Of a DNA stretch of 64,000 bases, positions 26,100-33,816 are shown one piece after another (the first letter of the stretch is position 1; every line of letters begins with the position of its first letter). The notes below the pieces were generated by a model that saw nothing but the letters and a program-made list of their open reading frames with translations, had not been told where the DNA came from and did no database searches. The DNA is taken from assembly GCA_003331935.1 (NCBI GenBank), contig QOQE01000003.1, positions 1 through 64,000 on the forward strand, written 5' to 3'. A program made the position numbers and the translations under genes. This DNA is from Alphaproteobacteria bacterium. GTDB taxonomy: Bacteria; Pseudomonadota; Alphaproteobacteria; Rhodobacterales; Rhodobacteraceae.

Positions 26100-26729
26100 A
26101 TGAAACGGGCTTGGCAACGAATGCTTTCAGGCAGACGGCTTGAAATATTAAACCCTAGCCCTTTGGACATAGAAATTGAAGATATCGCCCATGGCTTATC
26201 ATTTTTGGCAAGATGGAATGGCCAAACTATTGGTGATTATCCTTTTTCAGTAGCTCAGCACAGCTTGTTAGTTGAAAATATTTTTTCAACCCAATTTCCA
26301 AAAATGGATAATCAGTCAAAATTATTTGCCTTACTTCACGACTCTGCCGAATACGTGATAAGCGACATGATATCCCCTCTTAAAACGCACCTCGGTATGA
26401 CTTATGAGACATTAGACGAGAAGTTAACAATGGCGATTTGCATACGATTTAATATCCCCACAACCAAAATAAAAATAATTAAGAAACAGGTAAAGTTAGC
26501 CGATAAAATGGCTGCTTGGTTGGAGGCCATACAGTTAGCTGGGTTTTCCAAAAAAGAAGCTGACAAATTATTTGGAAAACAGGTGAGTGTTAAGGGGTTT
26601 GAAAATTATTTGTCGCCAGCCACGCCATTTTTTGTGAGAAAAAAGTTTGTTAATAGATTTAATGAATTATATAAACTGAAATACGGAGGAATAAAATCTG
26701 ATGACAACAGAAACGATAAAAAGTGTTAG
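26100..26729 (+). CDS. HD-domain nucleotidase-like hydrolase
   Basis: This 209-residue protein has the HD metal-phosphohydrolase pattern: the first histidine in SVAQHSLLV, the HD pair in ALLHDSAEYVISDM and a later Asp in LADKMAAWLEA. It resembles the YfbR/YfdR-like group of 5'-deoxynucleotidases, so a nucleotide phosphate-removing role is plausible. The MKRAWQRMLSGRRLEILNP start is typical of alphaproteobacterial members. It overlaps the next gene by 29 bases, which is unusual between unrelated products and suggests strict co-translation. Confidence 0.8.
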   Translation: MKRAWQRMLSGRRLEILNPSPLDIEIEDIAHGLSFLARWNGQTIGDYPFSVAQHSLLVENIFSTQFPKMDNQSKLFALLHDSAEYVISDMISPLKTHLGMTYETLDEKLTMAICIRFNIPTTKIKIIKKQVKLADKMAAWLEAIQLAGFSKKEADKLFGKQVSVKGFENYLSPATPFFVRKKFVNRFNELYKLKYGGIKSDDNRNDKKC

Positions 26730-27570
26730 TGAGGCTACTTTTGTTTCCGATGTGATAGAAAAGTCCAAAGAAAAGATCATGATAGTAGACTTTTGGGCGC
26801 CTTGGTGTGGACCTTGCAAAGCTCTAACGCCCGTCTTAGAACGTCAAGCTTTTAAGAGAAAAGAACAGCTGGAAGTAGTAAAGGTAAACATCGACGAGAA
26901 CCAAGCTATAGCTTCTCAGCTTAGAATACAGTCTATACCTGCCGTGTTTGCTTTTTCAGACGGACAACCTGTTGATGGCTTTATGGGAGCAAAAAGTGAA
27001 CCTGAGGTAGAAAAATTTTTTGAGACTCTTATAAAGAAGTTTTCAAAAAAGGTTGTCGATGAAACAGAGGAAATAAATAATTTGCTCCTTGAAGAACGAT
27101 TTGAAGATGCAAAAATAGTTTTAGAACAACTGATTAGGTCCAACCCATCACCCGAAAACTTCTCTTTATTAATTAAATCGCTTATTGGATTGAAGAATTT
27201 TGATGAAATCGAACAGATAATAAAAGGTTTATCACCAGATATAATTAAAGATAGCATGGTTCAAGTTGCTATTTCATCTTACGAGCTTTTAAAAAATAGT
27301 CATGTCGAGAGCAGTAAGAGCGAAATCTTAGATAAAATTAACAAGAACCCCTCTGACCTGGACGCTAAGATGAATTACTCCAAAATACTCTTGCAGGAGA
27401 ATAATTTTTCCGAGTGTATAGACGTACTTTTGGAAATGTTTAAAGAAGACAGAGAGTGGAGAGAGGGTCTTGCAAAAAAACAGCTATTATCAATCTTTGA
27501 ACACCTCGGCAGCGATGATGCGCTTTCAAAAAAAGGTCGAAGATCCCTTACATCTCTAATTTTTGTTTAA
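26701..27570 (+). CDS. CnoX-like thioredoxin with C-terminal TPR region
   Basis: This 289-residue protein joins a thioredoxin domain (1-110) to a helical TPR-type tail. The active site is WCGPC (35-39), both cysteines present, unlike E. coli CnoX/YbbN, which has lost the redox pair. Alphaproteobacterial CnoX proteins keep it and act as holdase plus reductant under oxidative stress, passing clients to GroEL or DnaK. The length is close to E. coli CnoX (284). The following LON-domain and Trm112-like genes are in the same order in many alphaproteobacteria. Confidence 0.87.
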   Translation: MTTETIKSVSEATFVSDVIEKSKEKIMIVDFWAPWCGPCKALTPVLERQAFKRKEQLEVVKVNIDENQAIASQLRIQSIPAVFAFSDGQPVDGFMGAKSEPEVEKFFETLIKKFSKKVVDETEEINNLLLEERFEDAKIVLEQLIRSNPSPENFSLLIKSLIGLKNFDEIEQIIKGLSPDIIKDSMVQVAISSYELLKNSHVESSKSEILDKINKNPSDLDAKMNYSKILLQENNFSECIDVLLEMFKEDREWREGLAKKQLLSIFEHLGSDDALSKKGRRSLTSLIFV

Positions 27571-27576
27571 GAAAAC

Positions 27577-28224
27577 ATGAAAGAATTACCAGAAAATATA
27601 CCCTTATTTCCGTTGCCTGGAGCATTGTTACTACCTAACAGCAGGCTCCCACTTAATATATTTGAACCAAGATACATTAATATGGTTGAAGATACAATTG
27701 CAACGAAGCATAGACTAATAGGAATGATACAGCCGATTAAAATTAATAAAGGAAAATTTCAAAGTGATAGTAACAAGTACCAAAGGGTTGGTTGTGCCGG
27801 TAGAATTGTATCTTTTACCGAAACCGGAGACGGAAGGTACCTAATTACTCTGGAAGGTGTTTCGAGATTTAATTTTAAAAATGAAGTTGAACATGAAAAG
27901 CCTTATATTCTTTCTCACATCGATTGGGGTTTTTACAAAAATGACCTAGTACCTTTTGAAGATATAAATGGTTTCGACCGAAACGGCTTTTTGGAAATTT
28001 TGAAGAAATATCTGGATAGCGCACAAATAGCTTCTGACTGGGAAGTTCTTAAAAAGGCCAAAGAAGAGGTTCTTGTAAATTCTTTGTCAATGCTCTGCCC
28101 CTTTGAACCAGAGGAGAAACAGGTATTGTTAGAAGCAGACACAATAAAAAAGAGACTAGACGTTTTAGTAACTTTAATGAAATTATCGTCGGAAAATGAT
28201 CTTGAAAGCCAATACATCCAATAA
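27577..28224 (+). CDS. LON substrate-binding domain protein
   Basis: This 215-residue protein consists of a stand-alone Lon N-terminal domain. It shows the usual opening IPLFPLPGALLLPNSRLPLN followed by FEPRYINMVEDT. There is no AAA or protease domain, so it is not Lon itself. Such proteins are widespread in alphaproteobacteria and are thought to bind peptides, but their task is unknown. It starts six bases after the CnoX-like gene and overlaps the following small gene by 29 bases. Confidence 0.88.
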   Translation: MKELPENIPLFPLPGALLLPNSRLPLNIFEPRYINMVEDTIATKHRLIGMIQPIKINKGKFQSDSNKYQRVGCAGRIVSFTETGDGRYLITLEGVSRFNFKNEVEHEKPYILSHIDWGFYKNDLVPFEDINGFDRNGFLEILKKYLDSAQIASDWEVLKKAKEEVLVNSLSMLCPFEPEEKQVLLEADTIKKRLDVLVTLMKLSSENDLESQYIQ

Positions 28225-28408
28225 CATTGAGACCGATTTCAACACTAATCTTACAAGATTACTGGTCTGCCCTATTAGTGGTGGCAATTTATACTACGAT
28301 GAGAAAGAAAATTGTCTTATATCCAAAGTTGCCAAAATAAAATTTCCAGTGAGAGACGGTGTTCCCATACTTTTAGCTGCAGAGTCCAAGCCCATATTCA
28401 GTGACTGA
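28196..28408 (+). CDS. Trm112-family small zinc-ribbon-like protein
   Basis: This 70-residue protein has the Trm112 core: LTRLLVCPISGGNLYYD, then ISKVAKIKFPVRDGVPILL. The bacterial Trm112 family (YcaR type) accompanies methyltransferases or serves as a small folding unit; only one of the usual cysteines is obvious, so zinc may not be bound. The N-terminal 18 residues before the core are longer than usual, and the ATG at 28196 inside the previous gene is the only standard start. It overlaps purH tail to tail by 11 bases. Confidence 0.8.
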   Translation: MILKANTSNNIETDFNTNLTRLLVCPISGGNLYYDEKENCLISKVAKIKFPVRDGVPILLAAESKPIFSD

Positions 28409-29987
28409 ACAGTCGTCTCTTTGTAAAAACCATAGCTATATTTAGCTTATTCGCAGCACTTACGACATCTGAATCGTTAATTGATCCGCCAGGCTGGATA
28501 ATACAAGATATTCCATTTCTAGAAGCCATTTTAATTGAATCTGGGAATGGAAAGAAAGCGTCGGAGGCCATACCATTGAAAACAACCCTATGATTTTTTT
28601 TATCCGTCTTTTCTATCTTTTTTAAATTATTGATCGCGAGTTTGACACTTCCAACTCTATTAGTCTGCCCAGCTCCAATTCCCGTTACGGAGAAATTATT
28701 TCCGACAACTATAGCATTTGATTTTACATGTTTAACTATCTTCCATAAAAAAATTAAATTGTTTAATTCTCCCTTGCTTGGTTTCCTTTTCGTAACCACC
28801 TCAAGTTCCTCGTGATTAGCCTTACTGAAGGATGTTTCTTGAACGAGATATCCACCCATAACAGATCTTATCTCTTCTTCATCTAACAAAGTACCATCAA
28901 ATCTCCTTATCTCGACAATTTTTATGTTTTTTTTCAAACTCAGTATTTTATGTGCCTTGGGAGAAAAGCTTTTAGCAATTATTACTTCTGTAAATATACT
29001 TGATATTTTTTTTGCCAGTTTCTCATCAACCTGTTTATTTATCCCAACAATTCCACCAAAAGCAGAAACAGGGTCTGTTTCAAGAGCTTTTTTATAAGCG
29101 GCTGATAAATTATTATCTATTGCTACTCCACACGGATTACCGTGTTTTATAATTACACAGGACGCCTTTTTATAAACTTCCATCTCACATAATATTTTGT
29201 AAGCGGCGGTCGCGTCTATTAGGTTGTTGTAGGACAAAGTACCCTTTGAAATATTCAAGATGTTATTTGTTTTTCTCTCTTGATCGGGAATGTGTAAATA
29301 TAACGCTTTTTGATGGGGATTCTCACCATATCTCAAAGCTTTTTTTGCTGTTCCACCAAAAACGCGGCTGTTAATCGATCCGAGCTGCTTTTTAGATAGA
29401 AACCATCCAGTAATTAATTGATCGTAATAAGAAGTTTGAGAGAATGCTTTACCGGCAAAAAACTTTCTTGTTTTTTGTCTGGTACAACCTTTGAAATTGG
29501 TTAGCTCATTCTTTAATTCGACATAATCACCTGGATCCGAAATGACCATTACATGCTCAAAGTTCTTGGCTGCAGCTCTCATTAGAGCTACTCCCCCTAT
29601 ATCGATATTTTCAATTATGTCTTTTCTTGGCGCTTTACTTTTTAAGATACTTTCGAACGGATAGAGGTTGACAACTATCAAGTCTATAGCTTTAGAGCCC
29701 ATTTTTTTTAATTCTTGAACGCTTACAGGATCGTCTCTATCAAAGAGTATTGGAGCATGAACTTTCGGATGTAATGTTTTAACTCTCCCATTTAAAATCT
29801 CAGGAAACCCTGTCAAATCACTCACCTCTTTAACTTTCAAACCCTCTTTTTTTAGATAGCTTGCCGTTCCCCCAGTTGAGACGATTTCAACGCCCCTTCC
29901 TTCTAAAAAGCTTGCTAAATCTTTCAAATTACTCTTTTCACTAACACTAATAAGCGCTCGTCGGATCGGTAGTATTCCTGGCTTCAA
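28398..29987 (-). CDS. purH: Bifunctional AICAR transformylase/IMP cyclohydrolase
   Basis: This 529-residue enzyme carries out the last two steps of IMP synthesis. The N-terminal MGS-like cyclohydrolase domain (about 1-150) starts with PIRRALISVSEKSNLKDL and has ILNGRVKTLHPKVHAPIL. The transformylase domain contains RYGENPHQKALY and the active-site IKHGNPCGVA. The C-terminus SNAIVVGNNFSVTGIGAGQT and DAFFPFPDSI are intact. It overlaps the heparinase-family gene by four bases, forming an operon rsmB-heparinase-purH typical of alphaproteobacteria. Confidence 0.97.
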   Translation of the reverse strand: MKPGILPIRRALISVSEKSNLKDLASFLEGRGVEIVSTGGTASYLKKEGLKVKEVSDLTGFPEILNGRVKTLHPKVHAPILFDRDDPVSVQELKKMGSKAIDLIVVNLYPFESILKSKAPRKDIIENIDIGGVALMRAAAKNFEHVMVISDPGDYVELKNELTNFKGCTRQKTRKFFAGKAFSQTSYYDQLITGWFLSKKQLGSINSRVFGGTAKKALRYGENPHQKALYLHIPDQERKTNNILNISKGTLSYNNLIDATAAYKILCEMEVYKKASCVIIKHGNPCGVAIDNNLSAAYKKALETDPVSAFGGIVGINKQVDEKLAKKISSIFTEVIIAKSFSPKAHKILSLKKNIKIVEIRRFDGTLLDEEEIRSVMGGYLVQETSFSKANHEELEVVTKRKPSKGELNNLIFLWKIVKHVKSNAIVVGNNFSVTGIGAGQTNRVGSVKLAINNLKKIEKTDKKNHRVVFNGMASDAFFPFPDSIKMASRNGISCIIQPGGSINDSDVVSAANKLNIAMVFTKRRLFSH

Positions 29988-31648
29988 TCAATAATCTCCT
30001 CTATTTTCCAACTTATTTTACTCTCACTTTTTTCGACATTATTTCTAATAACCAACTTTGTAATTTCCTGAGGTTCAAAAAAGTCGCCTACGTAAGTTGA
30101 TTTTTCCATAGTCAAATCTCCCCCTTTATGTGTAAAAAACATTTTTTTATCACCTGGAATTTCTATCAAAACTCCACTTTTCTTTTTTCTACAAACTATT
30201 GAAGGGTGGACATGAAAATAGAGACAAACAGCTGTATCTCTCAATTTTTCTCTTGGCTCACCATCAGGGTTTACCATGTCTTGTCCCATCACACGATTTT
30301 TCAGAAGATCCACAGAAATTCTTCTATGAACCGATATTCCATAATCTTTTTTATATGCATCATGGGATAGTTCAACAATTTTTTCTGTAATAGAATTTAT
30401 ACAGTTTATCTTAGTATTCCTAGGACCATCTTTTATATAATAATATGGGGTGCTTTTCGAAAAGAATCTTTTTCCAAAAGAGCATTGTGATTTTTCATTG
30501 AATAACAGCACATTATGCGCTTTTGAACTTTGACAGTACTTCCTGTATTCATGACCAAACCTGCTTCCACCCCCACAGTTAACAAAGATTGCCTTGGACC
30601 CATAATATAACTCAAACGAGGAAAAGCTTGCATGAGCAATTCGATCCCTCTTTCCATAAAGAGGGGGGCTTGCATCAACAATCATTGACATTCTAGCTCC
30701 ATCAAGTCGCTTGAAACCCAAGTCACAGATTTTATCACCTCTTTTATAGTTTGTTACTTCTCCAAGAAATTTTACGTACCTATTGTAATTTCCTAAACAA
30801 CCACCATGAGCGCTAACTAAGCTACCATTACCAAACTGGAGATATCGGATAGAGGAACCAAAAAAACCCGATAATTTTCTTAATTTTTCTACTTCAATGA
30901 ACGGCTTATCATTTTCTAAGATTTTTGCTATTTCAAATATTTCCAACAAATAGAAAAATATTTCTGACAACTCTTCTGGATTTCTCACTTCGCCCATTTT
31001 TGCTTTAGCTTTGTAAATGAGTAGCAGTTTTGTCATCGAACTAATCATTTTCTTCTGCTTTTTTTTTGTAAAATTAAAGACATAGCCAGACAAAATCAGG
31101 CTGTGGTAGATAGCTAGTTTTTCTAAAATGTTAAATGAAAAACTTTTATATAAATTTAGGAAGAAATAATCGTTTCTAATTATCGTTTTTAGTTTATTTA
31201 ATGTTGTTTTTTCGCACGTAATTTTTAAATAGGAAAAATTCATAAGTATTGCTATCAGCCTCGAGGAACTTGAATATGTGTTCACATTTAACCGACCTAA
31301 CGGAAACAAATTTATCCAAGCTTCTGATAAGTCTCTAGAATTACGGTTGTTTATGATGGCAAGATCATGAAGCCATGAAAAACCGTCAATGCCAACCTCC
31401 ACCTCTTCAGAAAACGGAAAAATACGCCACGGATTGTCAGTTTTCACATCTAGTAGAACATAACCAAACAAATTTGCTTTTTTTAGCAGTTTCTGGCCAA
31501 TTTCAATATTTCCTCTACTAGAAACTGGTAGTTCTTTAGAGAAAACTAATTTTTGGTGACTAGAAAATATTTTTGTGAATTGCTTTATTATGTTTAGAAA
31601 ACATTTCTCGGCACAAAAGAACAATAACTCCGTAATAAAAAACCGCAT
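29984..31648 (-). CDS. Heparinase II/III family protein
   Basis: This 554-residue protein belongs to the family of heparinase II/III-like proteins that always stand between rsmB and purH in alphaproteobacteria. The helical N-terminal domain contains FSWLHDLAIINNR and the conserved arginine-rich middle region. The C-terminal beta domain holds LQFGNGSLVSAHGG and SSFELYYGSKAIFVNCGGG. The protein has no obvious signal peptide, though the first 20 residues are hydrophobic. Its substrate is unknown; a role in cell-envelope polysaccharide turnover is only suggested by the family name. Confidence 0.87.
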   Translation of the reverse strand: MRFFITELLFFCAEKCFLNIIKQFTKIFSSHQKLVFSKELPVSSRGNIEIGQKLLKKANLFGYVLLDVKTDNPWRIFPFSEEVEVGIDGFSWLHDLAIINNRNSRDLSEAWINLFPLGRLNVNTYSSSSRLIAILMNFSYLKITCEKTTLNKLKTIIRNDYFFLNLYKSFSFNILEKLAIYHSLILSGYVFNFTKKKQKKMISSMTKLLLIYKAKAKMGEVRNPEELSEIFFYLLEIFEIAKILENDKPFIEVEKLRKLSGFFGSSIRYLQFGNGSLVSAHGGCLGNYNRYVKFLGEVTNYKRGDKICDLGFKRLDGARMSMIVDASPPLYGKRDRIAHASFSSFELYYGSKAIFVNCGGGSRFGHEYRKYCQSSKAHNVLLFNEKSQCSFGKRFFSKSTPYYYIKDGPRNTKINCINSITEKIVELSHDAYKKDYGISVHRRISVDLLKNRVMGQDMVNPDGEPREKLRDTAVCLYFHVHPSIVCRKKKSGVLIEIPGDKKMFFTHKGGDLTMEKSTYVGDFFEPQEITKLVIRNNVEKSESKISWKIEEIID

Positions 31649-32959
31649 TTATTTACTTCCTTTTACCTGCAAATATGCAAAATAAAAACCTTCGGTCCCT
31701 CCTATATTTTCTTCATAAAATGGCATTATTCTCATTCCTCGATCTTTCTGAATTTCTAAACCATCTTTCTTTAGTTGATATTTTTCTACTGAGTGAACAG
31801 CACTAAACATTTTATTGTTTCTCAGAAATTTTTCTATCTGGTTCTCTCCCTCCTCTTTCAGGAGAGAGCAGACAGAATAAATTAAAAATCCATTATCGGT
31901 CAGCCAGTGGGAACAGCGTTCTAACATTTTTTGTTGAACTTTTATTAACTCATCTAATTTTTCAACTGGGTCAAGAAATTGAAGATCAGGGTTTTTACCG
32001 ATAGTTCCGGTTGCCGTGCACGGCGGATCTAAAAGGATTATATCAAACATTTTTTTCGGCTCGTAGTCAAAAACGTCTATGTTAATTAAATCGAAATCAT
32101 AATTCAATCGGAACAAACTTTCCCTCATAATCTCCAACCTTTTCTCGGACTTATCAATTGATGTCAAAATAGCTCCCATATCAACCAATTGAAATGACTT
32201 TCCTCCAGGGGCACAGCATACGTCTAAAACAGTTTTTCCTTTAAAAGTCATTGGTGCCATTTTAATAGGTAAGGACGCAGCTAAGCTCTGTACCCACCAG
32301 TCCCCTTCTAGATAACCTTTTGTTTCCATTAGGCTTATGTTTTGTGACAACCTGAAATGAGAAAGACCAACAGATGACCCTTTAAGCTGTTTCAGATAAT
32401 TGTCATTTAAAACTCTTTTTTTGAAATAAAGGTCGATTGAAGGTGGCTTGGAAAAAATCTTTTCCACTTTTTCAACTTTCTCCAAACAATATTGCTTAAG
32501 CAAAATTTTGCGTAACTTTTCCTCAAAAAAAAATATTGGTGTCAAGGCTTTGTTTTCCAATTGCAAATAAGCCAAATGTATTAAGTACCTTAATTGATTT
32601 TTGCTATACTTTGTTCTTTCATTTGAATCTGCTAGGTCTGAATATTTTTTCAACACCGTTTCTTGTCTTACATTTCTGATTAAAATATCAATTAACGCTA
32701 GTCGAACGAGGCAGAGCAGTTCTATTCTTAGCCTTCCTTTTTTATTTTTATTAATCCAAGGATCTAGATAAATTGTAAATCTAAGTACGTTTTGTACCAG
32801 ATCGTTACACTTTGCCTTATCTGAACTTTTAAGACTACTATATCTTAACGTCTTCGTTTTTCTTGTGGAAATTTTTTTTTTAAAAACGCCCAGGATTATT
32901 GAATGTGCTACAGTTAAAATTTTATCCTGTGAGGCTTTTCTATTGATTTTTTTTACCAT
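31649..32959 (-). CDS. rsmB: 16S rRNA (cytosine-967-C5) methyltransferase RsmB
   Basis: This 436-residue enzyme methylates C967 of 16S rRNA. An N-terminal NusB-like RNA-binding domain (about 1-150) precedes the methyltransferase. The SAM motif is DVCCAPGGKSFQL. The two catalytic cysteines are in DPPCTATG and SVCSLLKEEGENQI. The length equals that of E. coli RsmB (429). It is divergent from the SDHAF4-like gene, 78 bases away, and one base lies between its stop and the start of the heparinase-family gene. Confidence 0.95.
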   Translation of the reverse strand: MVKKINRKASQDKILTVAHSIILGVFKKKISTRKTKTLRYSSLKSSDKAKCNDLVQNVLRFTIYLDPWINKNKKGRLRIELLCLVRLALIDILIRNVRQETVLKKYSDLADSNERTKYSKNQLRYLIHLAYLQLENKALTPIFFFEEKLRKILLKQYCLEKVEKVEKIFSKPPSIDLYFKKRVLNDNYLKQLKGSSVGLSHFRLSQNISLMETKGYLEGDWWVQSLAASLPIKMAPMTFKGKTVLDVCCAPGGKSFQLVDMGAILTSIDKSEKRLEIMRESLFRLNYDFDLINIDVFDYEPKKMFDIILLDPPCTATGTIGKNPDLQFLDPVEKLDELIKVQQKMLERCSHWLTDNGFLIYSVCSLLKEEGENQIEKFLRNNKMFSAVHSVEKYQLKKDGLEIQKDRGMRIMPFYEENIGGTEGFYFAYLQVKGSK

Positions 32960-33037
32960 TTCAGCAAATTTTTTGATTAGTGCATTAAACTATTATACTA
33001 TAATGCTTGGAAATGATTACTAGTTATCACAAAAAAA

Positions 33038-33217
33038 ATGATTGAAACCGAAAAAAAAATAATTCAGGCGCAACAAGCTTTAGAAGAGGCTAAGAAAAGA
33101 CGAGAAGAAGAAAAAGCCAAAATTCACAAAAGACCTGTTGAATTAAAAGGGCGTGGCGGTCTAGAACCTACCAGATTTGGTGATTGGGAGGTTAAGGGTA
33201 TAACTTCAGACTTTTAG
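33038..33217 (+). CDS. SDHAF4/DUF1674-like succinate dehydrogenase assembly factor (59 residues)
   Basis: This small gene runs from ATG 33038 to TAG 33217. The first half is a charged helix rich in Glu and Lys (about 5-30). The second half is the DUF1674 signature: KRPVELKGRGGLEPTRFGDW followed by EVKGITSDF. In mitochondria the homologue SDHAF4 helps the flavinated succinate dehydrogenase subunit reach the complex and prevents oxidative side reactions; bacterial members are assumed to act likewise. Its position next to rsmB is the usual alphaproteobacterial location. No paired sdh genes are in the window. Confidence 0.9.
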   Translation: MIETEKKIIQAQQALEEAKKRREEEKAKIHKRPVELKGRGGLEPTRFGDWEVKGITSDF

Positions 33218-33287
33218 ACTATAACTTTATTGTTGTCTTAAAACAAAAATTCTAGTATAACTCGGCCATTATTAGGTTTCAATTATT

Positions 33288-33310
33288 GGGCTTTTCGGCC
33301 CTTTTTTTTT
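33288..33310 (+). terminator. Short GC hairpin with nine-T run before rimP
   Basis: GGGC (33288-33291) and GCCC (33298-33301) can pair around a six-base loop TTTTCG, followed by nine T residues (33302-33310). It looks like a weak intrinsic terminator. The rimP ribosome site GGAG starts on the next base, so it may serve as an attenuator of the rimP-nusA-infB operon or end the SDHAF4 transcript. The four-pair stem is short for full termination. Confidence 0.5.
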
Positions 33311-33321
33311 GGAGTTATCTA

Positions 33322-33816
33322 TTGTTAAATTTAATTGCAAATACTGACATCGAAAAAGCAGTATATGAACTATTAAATCCCATTATTTCAGATAAGGGTT
33401 TAAAAATAGTAAAAATACAGTTTCAGAACAGTAAAAAGTCCAAATTATTAATATTTCTCGATAAGAATGATGGAAAACTTACAGTCGATGAATGTGGTGA
33501 TATTTCGATGGAGATAAGCTCACTTTTAGATATCGAAAGTATAATAAAAGATCCCTTTAGGCTTGAGGTTTCTTCTGCTGGAATAGACAGATACTTAACT
33601 TCGCTTGAGGATTTAATCAAATACAAAAACTGTAACGTGAAGGTAAAAAGTGAAAACTACACGGAAAGGGGAAAATTAATTAGACATGGGCCCAGTTATC
33701 TAACGTTATCAAATAAGGATGGAGAGAAAAGCATAGACTTTTCTAGTGTTTTAGACGTTAAAATAGACCTAGAAGGGATGTCTTTAGAAACTATAAAAGA
33801 AATGGAGTTTAAATGA
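33322..33816 (+). CDS. rimP: Ribosome maturation factor RimP
   Basis: This 164-residue protein assists assembly of the 30S subunit. The start is set at TTG 33322 because GGAG (33311-33314) lies seven bases upstream and the protein then begins LNLIANTDIEKAVYELLNPI, in line with the family. A further upstream in-frame start at 33286 falls within the terminator hairpin. The N-terminal alpha-beta domain carries LLIFLDKNDGKLTVDECGD and PFRLEVSSAGIDRYL; the C-terminal SH3-like domain follows. It overlaps nusA by four bases. This is the standard first gene of the nusA-infB operon. Confidence 0.92.
   Translation: MLNLIANTDIEKAVYELLNPIISDKGLKIVKIQFQNSKKSKLLIFLDKNDGKLTVDECGDISMEISSLLDIESIIKDPFRLEVSSAGIDRYLTSLEDLIKYKNCNVKVKSENYTERGKLIRHGPSYLTLSNKDGEKSIDFSSVLDVKIDLEGMSLETIKEMEFK

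Noticed and set aside
33286-33321. Upstream rimP start
   Set aside because: It lies in the hairpin and T-run; TTG 33322 has a GGAG site at the right distance.
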